Assembly (NCBI GenBank): GCA_951799445.1
Contig: OX637295.1
Location: 8,432,001-8,496,000, forward strand
DNA length: 64,000 nt
DNA from: Pseudisothecium myosuroides
Taxonomy: Eukaryota > Streptophyta > Bryopsida > Hypnales > Lembophyllaceae
Direction: 5' to 3'
Shown: piece after piece, positions 24,310 through 35,299 of the stretch
Layout: each line of letters opens with the position of its first letter
How positions within the stretch are numbered: position 1 is the first letter of the stretch
The notes under the pieces: model-generated
Seen by the model: only the letters and a program-made list of their open reading frames with translations
Told to the model about the DNA's origin: nothing
The model's database searches: none
Program-made: the position numbers and the translations under genes

Positions 24310-27300
24310 TGTTAACAATATTACAATAGATGATCCAATTCATCTATTTTTTGCAATGGTAACTGAAGCTTCTTCCCAATCTTGGTATTTAGATTTAGGC
24401 CCCAGTCAACATATATTGCCCATAAAGATTCTATTTCAAGATTATCAAGTTTGAACCCTCCACAACTTATTTTGTTAAGCAATAATAGATCCCACAACGC
24501 TACTGGATTTGGTTCTATTCTATTAAAACTAATTACAGGACAAACGCTACTTATAAAAGATGTATTGTTTGTTCCTGGACTTGAAAAGAACTTACTCTCG
24601 GTGACTCAGATTACTAATAATGGACAAACAAGTGTCCTGTTTATTTGTGAGCAATGTATTATCACGACTCGGTTTCACCAGCCTCAAATAAAAAACAAAT
24701 TTTTCATATTCATAAAGATGGGAATCTCTTTTTCCTCGGAACCGGAGTTGACCCTTTCAATTCTGGCTATATTGCAACTACTCTACCTAAATCTGAGCTT
24801 GAGACGATCCGTTGGCATTATTGCCTTGGTCACTTAAATCTTCGATCTTTGAGCACCATGACGATCATGCATTAGTTGTCGGCTTACCTCCTGTTATGAA
24901 TTTGCTCCCTTTATGTGAAGGCTATCTTTATGGAAAGCAGAGTAAAGTAGCCTACTTTAAAGATCCCATCACTTGGGCTATAGAAGTTTTGGCTTTGATT
25001 CACACAGACTTGTGTGGGCCGATGCATACTCCATCACTAGGGGGAGCATTCTACTTTCTTCTTTTTGTGGATGATTTTTCCACATACACTCACGTCTATT
25101 TCCTTCAAAAGAAATCAGTTGCAATGACTCATTTCTTACAATATAAAGCACTAGTTGAACAACATACTAATAAAAAGATCCTTATACTCCGTTCAAACAA
25201 TGGAGGCAAGTTCACCTCCCATCGCTTTAACAAATATTGTTAAGATGAAGGCATTTAGAGACAACTTACCAATCCATACAACCCCGCTCAAAATGGAGTC
25301 TCGGAACAGAAAAATAGGACACTGGTTGAATCCTCTTGAAGTATGCTCAAAGTTGCCCAGTTAAATAATTCCTTCTAGGTTGAAGCAATTCACACGTCCT
25401 GCTACCTTCAAAATTGTTCTTATACTTCAGCACTTGACAATATGACTCCTTCTGAACTTTGGACAAGATTAAAACCTGATCTTCGACATTTCAAAATTTT
25501 GGGGTGTCCTGCTTATGCTCATTTATCATCCAAAAAACGTCAGAAACTTGACACTAAAACTATGAAATATTTTTTTATTGGCTACGGTGAGCCTCTTGGA
25601 GTCAAAGGGTATCAGTTGTATAATCCTAATACTCAATGTGTATTCTTCAGTTGTGAACTCGTGATGTCATTTTTGCTGAAGATCAATTATTGCCCGGGGG
25701 GAGTTATTCCATCCTGTGGATTCGCTCTTTCTCCTACCGTTGATTCTACTGACTACTTGGTTCTTGATCTGGGTTCTCCGACTCACTCTATTGTTATTTA
25801 GCCTTTTGCTCTTGCCAAGCTGCCCGATGATTTGCCACCACTAAATTGCCTTGGCAATACCTCTGGTGATGACTATGGTAGCGCACCATTGGAACCTCAT
25901 ATCTCCTCTCATCTTTGAGCTCATCTGCGACAGACCCATTTGACCCACGCACTTCACACTGCCTGAACAAAGGCAAATGGAATTCGACAAAATTCCATGA
26001 TGAAGATAACTTTGCTTATACTTTTCTCGCTCAAGTTACTAAACCAACTTTTGTTCAAGTAGCGCTCTCCGGGCTTGAAGCTATTCATTGGCGAGAAGCC
26101 ATACAGAAAGTATGATTCCCTCATGACTAATAAAACTTGGACCTTAGTCGATCAACCTTTTGATCGCTCCATTGTCAGCTCCAAGTGGTTGTTTCGACGC
26201 AAGTATAATGCTAATGGCACTCTAGCTCGCTACACAGCTCGCTTTGTGGCACGTGGCTTTTCCCAAAAAGAAGGTATTGACTATCAAGAAACATTCTCCC
26301 CTGTCATAAAAATGAAATCTTTACTACTATTTTTTACTCTTACCGCACTCCATGACCTGTATGCTCATCAGATGGACATTACCTAATGTATGACAACTTT
26401 CCTAAATGGTATTTTAAAAGAAGAAATTTATCTTTCACAACCTGAAGGTTTTATAGAACCTGGTTGTGAAACCAAAGTGTGTTGCTTGCACAAATCTTTG
26501 TATAGAATCAAGCAAGCCCCCCGGGTTTGGTATGACCTATTTGATGATTTTCTTCTCAGTCAAGGCTTTTTCAAGTGTAAATCCGACACAAACATATATT
26601 TTAAGACATCTAATTCTTCCTTTATTATACTTGGCCTTTACATTGACGACCTTATTATCTTCTCTGACAATCTCCAGTATTTGTCAGCTTACAAAGCCAC
26701 TTTCACTCATCAATTTGCTATGATTGATAACCACGATGTAGAGTATCTCTTAGGTATTCAAGTACGCCAAGATCCATAGCCGAGACAATTACTCTATCTC
26801 AGGACAAGTATATTACCGATCTCTTGGTTAAGTTTCATATGACAAATTGTAAACCAGTTTCTACATCACTTGTTGTTGGCATTTGCTTCTCTTGTACTCA
26901 AGTTGAGAATCTTACACCTAAATAATTATTACTTATGGAATCTATACCTTATGCTCAAGCTATTGGTTGCTTAAAATGGCTGGTTATTTGCTATTGCTTT
27001 GATCTCGCTTCTCTAGTCAATCACTTGACACAATTTATGGCCAATCTAGGACCTCGTCATTGGACAGCCTTAAAACGAATATTTTGCTACTTAAGACATA
27101 CTTATAATTGGGGATTAGTCTATCACTCTTCTTCTCTCAATATTTCTCGATATTCAGTTTTTGGTTTGATTGACGCTGATTGGGCCGGCGACCTTGATAG
27201 TCGCAAATCCACTTCCGGCTATCTCTTCCAACTCAATGGGAATTTAATATCATGGCATAGTAAAAAACAAATCGTTGTAGCTCTGTCCTCCACTGAAGCC

Positions 27301-27471
27301 GAATATATTGCAGCGGCCACAGCCACGAAGGTATTATTGTGGCTTCAAGCCTTACTTGCTAAATTAGGATATTCTGTCCAGCTGCCTAGCACTTTTCACT
27401 ATGACAATCAGTCGTGCATTATACTCGCCAAAAATCCTAAGAATCATGAACAATCTAAGCATAATTATTGA
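24310..27471 (+). pseudogene. copia pol (protease, integrase, RT, RNase H), broken
   Basis: The recognisable parts in order are: a protease site WYLDLGPSQH at about 24385, in which the catalytic D-S/T-G is altered; the GAG-pre-integrase WHYCLGHLN (about 24812); the integrase core HTDLCGPMH...FVDDFSTY (about 25000-25080); the RT start (about 26160, FRRKYNANG), ARGFSQKEGIDYQETFSPV (about 26250) and the catalytic box YIDD (about 26640); and RNase H DADWAGD...KSTSGY with STEAEYIA (about 27170-27310). Stops at 25241-25243, 26384-26386 and elsewhere, plus several frame changes, inactivate it. Confidence 0.92.
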
Positions 27472-27721
27472 CATCAAATATCATTTTCTCTGTGAGCAAG
27501 TTGAATTTTAAGTCTTACACCCGGCATTCACTTCCACATCCGACATGTGGGCTGATATTTTCACCAAATTGCTTCCGCAAACCAAGCATACTACCTGTGC
27601 AGCTGCTCAAGGACTTTCTTTTATGATTTGACGAAGGGGGAGTTGGTCTAGTTCATCAAACTACATCCAAGACCTATAAGTTATTAAAATGACAATTTAA
27701 TTAAGTACACTTGATGCAGCT

Positions 27722-27731
27722 GAAGGGGGAG
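27722..27731 (+). other. Polypurine tract of the copia element
   Basis: GAAGGGGGAG directly precedes the TG of the 3' LTR, the position where plus-strand synthesis is primed. A second similar tract lies at 27633-27642. Confidence 0.8.
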
Positions 27732-27900
27732 TGTTAGATAGATTAGCTTAGCATCCGTTACTCAGTAGTCACACCTGTAGATTACCGAATAGACACAAAT
27801 ATTCCTTGGCTATTTAAAGCTATCTTGTATTCTCTTTTATATATAATAATATAATCATATATTCTACCTTCATTGTACTAGCTTTGCATTACATTCTACA
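27732..27900 (+). repeat. 3' LTR of the copia element
   Basis: This 169-bp copy of the 5' LTR begins TGTTAGATAGATTAGCTTAG and ends ACATTCTACA. The differences between the LTRs are mostly C/T or A/G changes (for example CAGCTCAG versus TAGCTTAG), indicating an old insertion. Confidence 0.93.
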
Positions 27901-28128
27901 CAGGCTAATACCATTGTACAATATACAAATTTAACTCATGCATGGAGCCCAGTTGTAAAAAAAATACTCTTTCATACTTGTGCAATGGACAATATGTTTA
28001 GATCTATTTCTTGTAAGCAAGCTCCAAATTTCTAGAGTCATTTAGGAGCAATATCAATATCTAAACAAGGAGGGTATGAGATTTGAAACTCTATCAAACT
28101 TTGCATAGAGCTTGTGATTGGTAGAAAG

Positions 28129-28129
<1 letters not shown>

Positions 28130-28192
<63 letters not shown>
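28130..28192. repeat. (AT)n microsatellite
   Basis: An uninterrupted AT dinucleotide run of about 62 bp. Confidence 0.97.
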
Positions 28193-28194
<2 letters not shown>

Positions 28195-28204
28195 TGAAGC
28201 TCTT

Positions 28205-28450
28205 AGCCCTTAAAGGACCATTTGTCTCCTTGGAGGACAAATGGGCATTGGATAAGCTCTATGAGTTCAATTTTCTTCATTATTTTTTGAGATTTATTTT
28301 TGAGTCCGATAGAAAAATACATTAGCCTCATGGGAATATAATTTATATTCCAATTGATGCCCTTTATGCCACAATAAGCTCTATTTTTTTTAGTTCACCA
28401 AGCATTCAAGAAAGCAAAACCATAAAAACTTGAAATAAAAATTTAAAAAA
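28205..28450 (+). mobile_element. Truncated left end of a piggyBac-type non-autonomous element
   Basis: CCCTTAAAGGACCATTTGTC, then GATAGAAAAATACATTAG and ATTCCAATTGATGCCC, follow the left end of the element at 43232. The expected TTAA reads TTAG. No matching right end is seen nearby; the segment dissolves at about 28450. Confidence 0.5.
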
Positions 28451-29270
28451 ATTGAGGTTAGAAATTGGAAATCATCATGTGACAAGGATGCAAGCTAGAT
28501 ATTCTTGAACGTCATTTGAAAATCTTTTTTGAGAAGGTCGAGAGAAAGAGATTTGAACGTCCTGCCACTTCACACACTAGTCACTCTTGCACACTAGTGA
28601 GATGTGTGCAAGAGTGATCTCTAGGTTAGCTGCAATTTGCATGCTGTACAGACCACAAAAAAAACGTTTTACCCACCTCATGCAATGCTCTGATTGTCCT
28701 TTCGCACATGTGGATCATACTAACAACCGTCATTGATCAATCACGTCTGTTGGAACCTGCACTCCCCTCACTTCACTTTACCCACAGTGCACGAAAGGTA
28801 TGGTGATGGAATTGGAGCTCAAAATACAATCCCTCCGTCGCAATTCCTCAATTGGTACAAGAAACAATTCACGAGTTTGTTGTACAAGGGTTTTGTTGAC
28901 CACCAGGGATCTGGTTCATGTCATTTCATGTTCGTTGCTCAAGCTTTTCTTCGTTCCTTGAGATTAACGACTCTAAGTTGCGTCGATCATGGCAAATTTG
29001 AATCTTGGAGACTTGTTGCTCATGAATTTCAACAATCAACCACTGGTCTATTGCTATTGGGAGCTAGTGGATACATATGTGCGGACTCCAAGCGCTCGGC
29101 CTCATTTCGTCGACATTAAACTGTAGGATTTATCAGTTGAAAGGCTAGAAGTAAATAGCAGCAAACAGTTCAACGGAAGTACGTACCAGAAAGTTTTCGA
29201 TTCGGCATTCGAAAGTTGTACCATCTAGACGAAATTTGAGTGCGCATAGGCGAGAAGATTTGGTGAAAGC
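28451..29270. other. Upstream region of the 29.3-kb gene
   Basis: Base composition rises in GC from about 28650 onward. A reading frame at 28733-29119 (128 codons) is open but resembles no family, and could be 5' leader, a small gene or chance. CACACTAGT-CACTCTTGCACACTAGTGAG near 28570-28600 is a short direct repeat. No TATA box could be fixed. Confidence 0.4.
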
Positions 29271-30134
29271 ATGAGGGACTGCCCAGGGGAGGACGTCGAA
29301 GGTCAGATCGAGGATGCCTTCATTGCCGCGGAAGAGGAGCGGCTCAAGGAGCGTCCCTACTTACACCGAGTCATGGCGCTCATCGTCGATCGAGAAAAGA
29401 TCGAGAGCCAAACGCTGCGAGAGCTCGGCAACAAGATCTACCCGCACCCGCCCATCAAGCCATGGAACATTCGTGTCCTCTCTCCGAAGGAGCGAGAACG
29501 CAACATCGGTGAGCCCACCGAGATGGAGAAGTTCAAGAAGGACATGGCGGCGAAGCTGAAGCCACGGCACAAGCGCGTCATGTCGGAGTGCGGCAGGATT
29601 GTGCCGCCGCCGAAACCGAAACCTCGACGATGCTCTCAGAAACCGAAGACGGACAATTGGTTGGGAAGGAGACGCTCGAGGGCTCGTGCAGTCACGTTGG
29701 TCCGGAGAGCATCAGACGGCGGTGCCCTCCGAGGCTCCACGCTCCTGCAGCGGGGCTCGGTGTTCTTGGATCACAAGAGAGATTCAATTCGGCGAGCTAC
29801 GGTGCGCAGGCAAACCGTGCTGGCAGCGCAAACAGGGGCAGCGGTGTCGAAGGTGGAAGCTGTGGAAACCGTCACGGGTGTGAACTTGGACAATGTCGTG
29901 GACATGTCCGTCGCTGTGCAGAATGTCACGGATTCCTTGGGGAATCTGAACGTGGAGGAACTTCACAAGCAGGCGTGGGGCAAGATTAGTCCCACTGAGT
30001 ACACGAGTATGCCGTACTACGACTGGAAGATCTATAAGTCCGACTTCCCTTACACCAAGTTTGGCAGGACCGAGGATTACCTGCAAAGTAATCTGAGTAG
30101 CTACAAAGCTGCTCTGCACGGCCTGCCTGTCTAA
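29271..30134 (+). CDS. Intronless basic protein of unknown function, 287 residues
   Basis: This is a continuous frame in a GC-rich island with coding-like codon use, beginning ATG AGG GAC. The N-terminal third (residues 1-95) is charged and helical (DAFIAAEEERLKERPYLHRV, then KIYPHPPIKPWNIRV). The middle (about 110-190) is strongly basic with RR and RRR clusters and could bind nucleic acid or be disordered. The C-terminus (about 235-287) is aromatic and ordered (SMPYYDWKIYKSDFPYTKFG). There is no signal peptide, membrane span or recognised domain. Neighbours are transposons, so context does not inform function. It could be a lineage-specific gene. The start is the first ATG of the frame. Confidence 0.6.
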   Translation: MRDCPGEDVEGQIEDAFIAAEEERLKERPYLHRVMALIVDREKIESQTLRELGNKIYPHPPIKPWNIRVLSPKERERNIGEPTEMEKFKKDMAAKLKPRHKRVMSECGRIVPPPKPKPRRCSQKPKTDNWLGRRRSRARAVTLVRRASDGGALRGSTLLQRGSVFLDHKRDSIRRATVRRQTVLAAQTGAAVSKVEAVETVTGVNLDNVVDMSVAVQNVTDSLGNLNVEELHKQAWGKISPTEYTSMPYYDWKIYKSDFPYTKFGRTEDYLQSNLSSYKAALHGLPV

Positions 30135-33100
30135 GATGAAAAACCCAAGCGCGCAGGGGAAGTGACAATACTGCTCCAATTTCGTCTTCACCGCTACGAA
30201 GATCTCTTGTTGAATGGGCAATCTCGTTGTCAGTGATCAATACATCCAACGGTGGCTCGGGGCGAGCCATACTTGAAGACTTAATCTGCCAATTAATTCG
30301 GTGGCCGCAGAATTTTCAATCTCCACTGGAATCATTGCACAAACGATCCAAGACGCATGGTGCCATGATATCAATCTTCTTTCCAAATAACAGAGGGACA
30401 GAGCCTTCATGGTTCGAACATCGGTATGTGTTGGGAAGCAAATATATTGATGAGCCTAGAGTTGGCATCTGAAGTATGCCACGACACCGGCCTGGAGAAA
30501 TTTGTACTTGAGATTCTATAAATTTTCCACAAGTGCTCAAAAATGGCTGTCAAACGATGGATCGACCGGGGGAGAGTATCCAGACTGCAATCTTGACGTC
30601 AAGTTGTCTTCACGAGATCGGCTCCAATGCAAGGCGACGCACTAGTAATTGAGACGTTACGTCCTGAAGTACAGTGGCTGATTGAGTATAAACGCAGACG
30701 TGACACCTGGAGCTCCCTCCTCCTTGCAATCGAGCCGGATCGCTGGAGTCTTGCAAGCAAGAAGGTTTGGAGCCTCTGCTAGTATTAATGTCGCGACGGC
30801 AGCGTTGAGGTCGACGTGCGGCTGGTGCGGGATCAAGAGAGTCGAAGGTGACATTGACCCAAGTTGAATCTCTTTGTCCCCTTCTCTCACTTAAATCACT
30901 CGTGCCACTCGTGTCACTCTTCTTACATTGCTGCTGTTGCCCCTCACAGGAATGCTGCACCTTTTTGTGTGGCCTATGATCCCAGAAATTCGAGACCTTC
31001 TACTGTGATCCTGAAGAGAGAGCTCTGTTGTGGTTGTCCAAATCGGTTCGCTCCATGGACAGTCACTGGTGGACATGGCCTTTGAGGTGGAACTGGAGCA
31101 TTGGGATTAGCATAATTGCTCCATCGTAAGTTTCCAGCAGCAGGCGGGTGGTGGCGGATGTGAGCATTGGAGCCAACACATGGCGCTGTGTTCTGGCGGA
31201 GAGGTTTGTGTGGAACGCTATAGCAACCATAGAGACGAGCTCCACCAGGTGAAACCTGATGCATGAGCTGGACGAGCTGATTGCGCGCTTTCATCAAGTC
31301 ATGCGTCAATGTGGAGATCACTTCACAGAATTCTCCCCCTGAAGATCCCTGCTCTCACGCCCTTCTGGGTAACTAAGTAACTTTGCATTCAATTAGTTGC
31401 GGTTGGTGTGCAAGAGCATGGCGTTTTGATACTGTAATCCAGTCTTCCCTTCAACTTCAGCCTTCCCAAATCCACATAGCCTAAACCTACTCACAATCGT
31501 GTGACAGCAGATGCCAAAATACTAATGTCAGCAGCGCCCAGGCTCCCTAATCATGACGCCGTTCTTAAGTCCTCGACAGCAACCTAGGAAAGCAAACAAA
31601 ACCACTTGATCTAATTTGCCTCCGCCACATTGCCATTTGGCTACGTATGACGGTTGTTAAACATCCCAACATTTCAGCAGTCTGCATACCATTGAATAAG
31701 ATTTCCCTCATCTTGTCTATTGCACAAACTCAAAGAATACTGACGAGAATCAGAAACTTAAAACGGTTTGAATTAGGTAATTTAAAAAAGAATTGGCGCT
31801 CACACATCGACATTGAACAGGCACTGACGTTGACAACTCCAACAACGGCGCCCAACACAGAATGTCATTCTCCAACAACGAACATCGAGAACAGTGTGTG
31901 TATTCCCTAGACATAAATCAAGAATTCTCAAAGCAAAATAGGCATCCAAACACTCCGCTCAAGAAATATATCCGATCTCCACCCCTCGATGGACAAAAAA
32001 TAAAGAGAAACTCAAGTTGTGGCGGGCTAACGGACATCTCAATCCTGCAGTTACACCAAATACTGTATCAATCTTAAGCTTTCACGTTACTTGCTGCAAC
32101 AGGACTTGCGTAATTGAAGGTCACGAACATCACTCACTCTTGCTCTTGCAGTCGTGCTGTCTTGCATCCCAATTTGACACACTTACAACTCCAATACAAG
32201 GTGTGTGCATCTATAATCGTCATGTATTGCAATTTAGCAAAAACTGAGTGTACTAGAATTTGGATGACAAAATTAGTATTAATTATGAAATTAGTATTAT
32301 TATGAAACGTGTAGGACTGTTGATGTAAAAGTGGAGACCTTTCACTTTAAATGGAGAGATGTTCACTTTTGAAGTTCATTTTAGGGATGTTTTACACCTA
32401 TGGTAGTTTGCTCTAAAAGCAATCATTTAAGGGTCGAGTTGCCTTTCGCATGGGCTTCTGTGGACGGGAAGATTTTTAGCTTATTTTTTAGAAAAAGATA
32501 AATGGATGCGGCATATAACACAACAACTAGTTTCATAATTTTCCAAGTAATATTGAATTAGTTATGATTTTTCAAAGATGTCTGTCCTAAGCATTTATTC
32601 CTAATGGTAGGTCTCTCAAAATCCATCCACCTAAAACTTATAAAGAGATGGGAGGAACCAAGGCAAATAAATGTCTCTTAGAATAAATAACAAATTTTTC
32701 TTGAGGCAATCAGTGGTTAAAGGGGTCCATTTAAGGACCACTTCATGTCCATTCAATACTTAATTATAGGAGTGGTTTGAAGAGGAGGTTGGGCGATTCC
32801 CCTTGAGGCCTTTTGTCAAATCACAAGTAAAGATTCTAGGCCTCTTATACAAAAAAACTAGCCTGGCCTCGAGGTGTCGAGCATCCCTTAGTAGTTTGAT
32901 ACCAATAATTGACAATAAAATAAAATCACCTATAAATCATGCATTCACACATGTTAAAAACAATGTAATAAATACTCAAATGGTGAATTCAAGCAAGGAC
33001 ACTTAATCAATGGCTTCTCATAATGACTTCCTTTCTCAAAAGTTTACCATGCCTTCCTTCTCTATTCATGCTCATACTCTAGGTGATGATATTTAGACAA

Positions 33101-33199
33101 AGTTGATAATGATTATCATTGATATATAGTGCATTGAGTAGTTAGGGTTGGCAAAAAATAAATTTAAATTTGGTTGCCAAATTTTTTGAAATGTATTTT
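30135..33199. other. Gene-flanking and intergenic sequence, no firm gene
   Basis: GC content stays raised to about 31.9 kb and then falls. On the minus strand a 115-codon frame (31321-30974) has a Pro-rich, protein-like sequence (PAAGNLRWSNYANPNAPVPP) and an AG acceptor-like site just upstream, so it might be an exon or processed relic, but no family or partner exon was found. 32300-33199 is AT-rich with nothing recognised. Confidence 0.4.
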
Positions 33200-33916
33200 G
33201 GGTCATTGCAAGAAAGAGTGGTATTGGGTTTCTGTCACAACAAGAAAGTTGTAGCTTCCACTTGCAATAACTTCTGCAACATGACTTGCATGAATTTGAA
33301 ATTTTTATTGGAGATGCCTCTCTTGAGTTTAATTACATCTCATATTTTTCAGAAATTTTTAAAAATCATTTTATATTTAAAAATCATTTAAACTAATATG
33401 TCACGTTTTGAGTTTTAGGATTTTTTACTACGTAAAGAGTCTCCAAATTTAATTATTTGGAGCTGAAATTTCTATGGTCTATTCCCATAGTAGGAAGTCA
33501 TGTTTCTACCAAGGGGCATTAAAAAATAATTTATTTTATGTCCTCCATGTCCATGCAAAGAGGCTCCCTTGTGCATGCGTTCTGAACAATGAAGATGGTT
33601 TCAAGATAATTTTTTTGGTTAAATCTCTTCATCATGAAGTATTCCCAAATTTTCTATTTTTAGTTACTTTGAAAATTGTTTTTCCTATTTTTTACAAATT
33701 GAAATGTCAAAGTATGTATTTTCTTCAAATTTTCAGCTCACACTTTTTTATGAATAGCTTTTGACCTTAATTTTTTTTAATGTCTGAAATTTTGGTGATA
33801 TGCTATTTTTAGTATTATACTAATTATCCTTATTTTATTTTATTTTTAAAAAATCATTTGCAAAAAGCTCATAGTATTGGGTGTACTAGCCAAAAACAAC
33901 CAAAGTGAAACAAAAA
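33200..33916. mobile_element. Non-autonomous element, truncated copy of the 41.46-42.20 kb repeat
   Basis: The segment runs collinear with 41462-42165: GGGTCATTGCAAGAAAGA at the left, GGAGATGCCTCTCTTGAGTTT, TTTCTATGGTCTATTCCCAT, then GCAAAAAGCTCATAGTA near the right. The right terminus is missing, because a CACTA-type foldback begins at 33917 and the expected GCAATCACCC end is not found beyond it. Confidence 0.65.
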
Positions 33917-34137
33917 TACTACAAGAGAAAGGGGTGTTTTAAGTGAGTTTTCAAGTATAGTCATAGACATAAGATTTAAGTAATGACCTTTAAAGAGATT
34001 TTCAGCAAAATTTTACTTAAAAGACATGTGTTTTAAGTAAAATTTTGCTGAAAATCCCCTTAAAGGTCATTACTTAAAATCTTATATCTAGGACTATATT
34101 TAAAAACTCACTTAAAACACCCCTTTTCCTTGTAGTG
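33917..34137. mobile_element. CACTA-type foldback element, copy 1, AAA duplication
   Basis: This 221-bp near-perfect palindrome has arms of about 100 bp. It begins TACTACAAGAGAAAGGGGTG and ends CCTTTTCCTTGTAGTG. AAA flanks both sides. The centre is ACATGTGTTTTAAG. A CACTACAAG-type terminus with a 3-bp duplication is the CACTA (En/Spm, CMC) signature. The transcript would fold into one long hairpin. Confidence 0.8.
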
Positions 34138-34562
34138 AAATGGATACTCTTTCTTACAACGACCCTTTTCAAAATAATAACTTTTTTGAATGGACAAAAA
34201 TATTCTTGCAAAATATTGGTAAAATATTCCTAATTTTTGACAGATTTAATAATTATTAAACAAAGAATATTGAACTTGTCTTCCAATTATGATAACTTGT
34301 GTTAAATTAATTAATCTTGAGAGACAAACCATATAGTTTTAAATAAGCAATGTGCTGCAAATGCATACTTGCAACATTAAAGCTTTGGAGTACTACAATT
34401 AGTGACTTCATTGGCATTGTAATCTCCAAAGGGATTATTTGCTTTTTAAATTCTTCTTCATCACATCAGTTTCATAAAAAAAAAGTATGATGAGATCCTT
34501 ATATGATGGAGTTTTTTTAATTTTGTACCTCATTTTTAAATATAATGAAGCAGATATATAAC

Positions 34563-34784
34563 CACTACAAGAGAAAGGGGTGTTTTAAGTGAGTTTTTAA
34601 GTATAGTCCTAGACATAGGATTTTAAGTAATAATCTTTAAGGAGATTTTCAGCAAAATTTTACTTAAAACACATGTGTTTTAAATAAATTTTTGTTGAGA
34701 ACCTCCTTAAAGGTCATTACTTAAAATTTTATGTCTAAGACTATACTTAAAAACTCACTTAAAACACCCCTTTCTCTTGTAATG
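34563..34784. mobile_element. CACTA-type foldback element, copy 2, AAC duplication
   Basis: This is the same family as the copy 430 bp upstream, 222 bp, beginning CACTACAAGAGAAAGGGGTG and ending TTTCTCTTGTAATG, flanked by AAC on both sides (34560-34562 and 34785-34787). The arms are as long but have more mismatches than copy 1. Confidence 0.82.
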
Positions 34785-35037
34785 AACATTCCGCACTCTG
34801 ACTACAAACCATCCTTAAATCATTCATTGTTCATACATAATAATTCTATTAATTTCCATCAAAATAAAAATGGAGTGTGAATCAGTTATGCGTATGAGTA
34901 GTGGAAATGGGGGATACTTTTACAACTTTCAATAGATAATAACACTAGTACAAATCTACCATAGGTCAAAATAATTTTGTATTGAATATGTTTTAAAGTT
35001 GGTATTGTATGTCAATCCATGAATTTTGTACACCTTA

Positions 35038-35295
35038 AACTCATATTTAACTAATTCTGGACTTATCCAAAGTCCAGAAATAACATCCAATCTATATTTG
35101 AATGATGAAATCATAATGTATGTATAGTCCAAATGTAGATTTTTGAATTAGAATGGATCAAAATCATTATTTTGGATTAAATAGAAGTAAAAAAAATAAA
35201 AAATAGACAAGTGTCGGCGGCCGGCCGATACATTTTCAATTACAGGAATTTGTCCATAATTTCTGGATAAGTCCAGAATTAGTTAAATATGAGTT
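35038..35295. mobile_element. 258-bp element with perfect 31-bp inverted repeats
   Basis: 35038-35068 (AACTCATATTTAACTAATTC...) and 35265-35295 are exact reverse complements over 31 bp. CTTA directly flanks both sides (35034-35037 and 35296-35299), consistent with a 4-bp target duplication. A GGCGGCCGGCCG palindrome sits in the interior at about 35215. No coding sequence. Superfamily not assigned. Confidence 0.7.
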
Positions 35296-35299
35296 CTTA

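Larger units (their letters stand above)
22939..27900 (+). mobile_element. Ty1/copia LTR retrotransposon, degenerate
   Basis: Two direct LTRs flank gag-pol remnants in the order gag, protease, integrase, reverse transcriptase, RNase H, which is the copia order. A primer site TGGTATCAGAGC (initiator tRNA-Met type) follows the 5' LTR and a purine tract GAAGGGGGAG precedes the 3' LTR. The 5-bp flanks (CCTAA and CAGGC) do not match, so the target duplication is lost or the copy recombined. Several stops and frame changes make it non-autonomous. Confidence 0.93.

Noticed and set aside
22934..27905. A 5-bp target duplication for the copia element
   Set aside because: The flanks read CCTAA and CAGGC, which do not match even allowing for one or two changes.
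28141..28190. The AT run considered as a replication origin or regulatory element
   Set aside because: It is a plain dinucleotide microsatellite with no associated motif.
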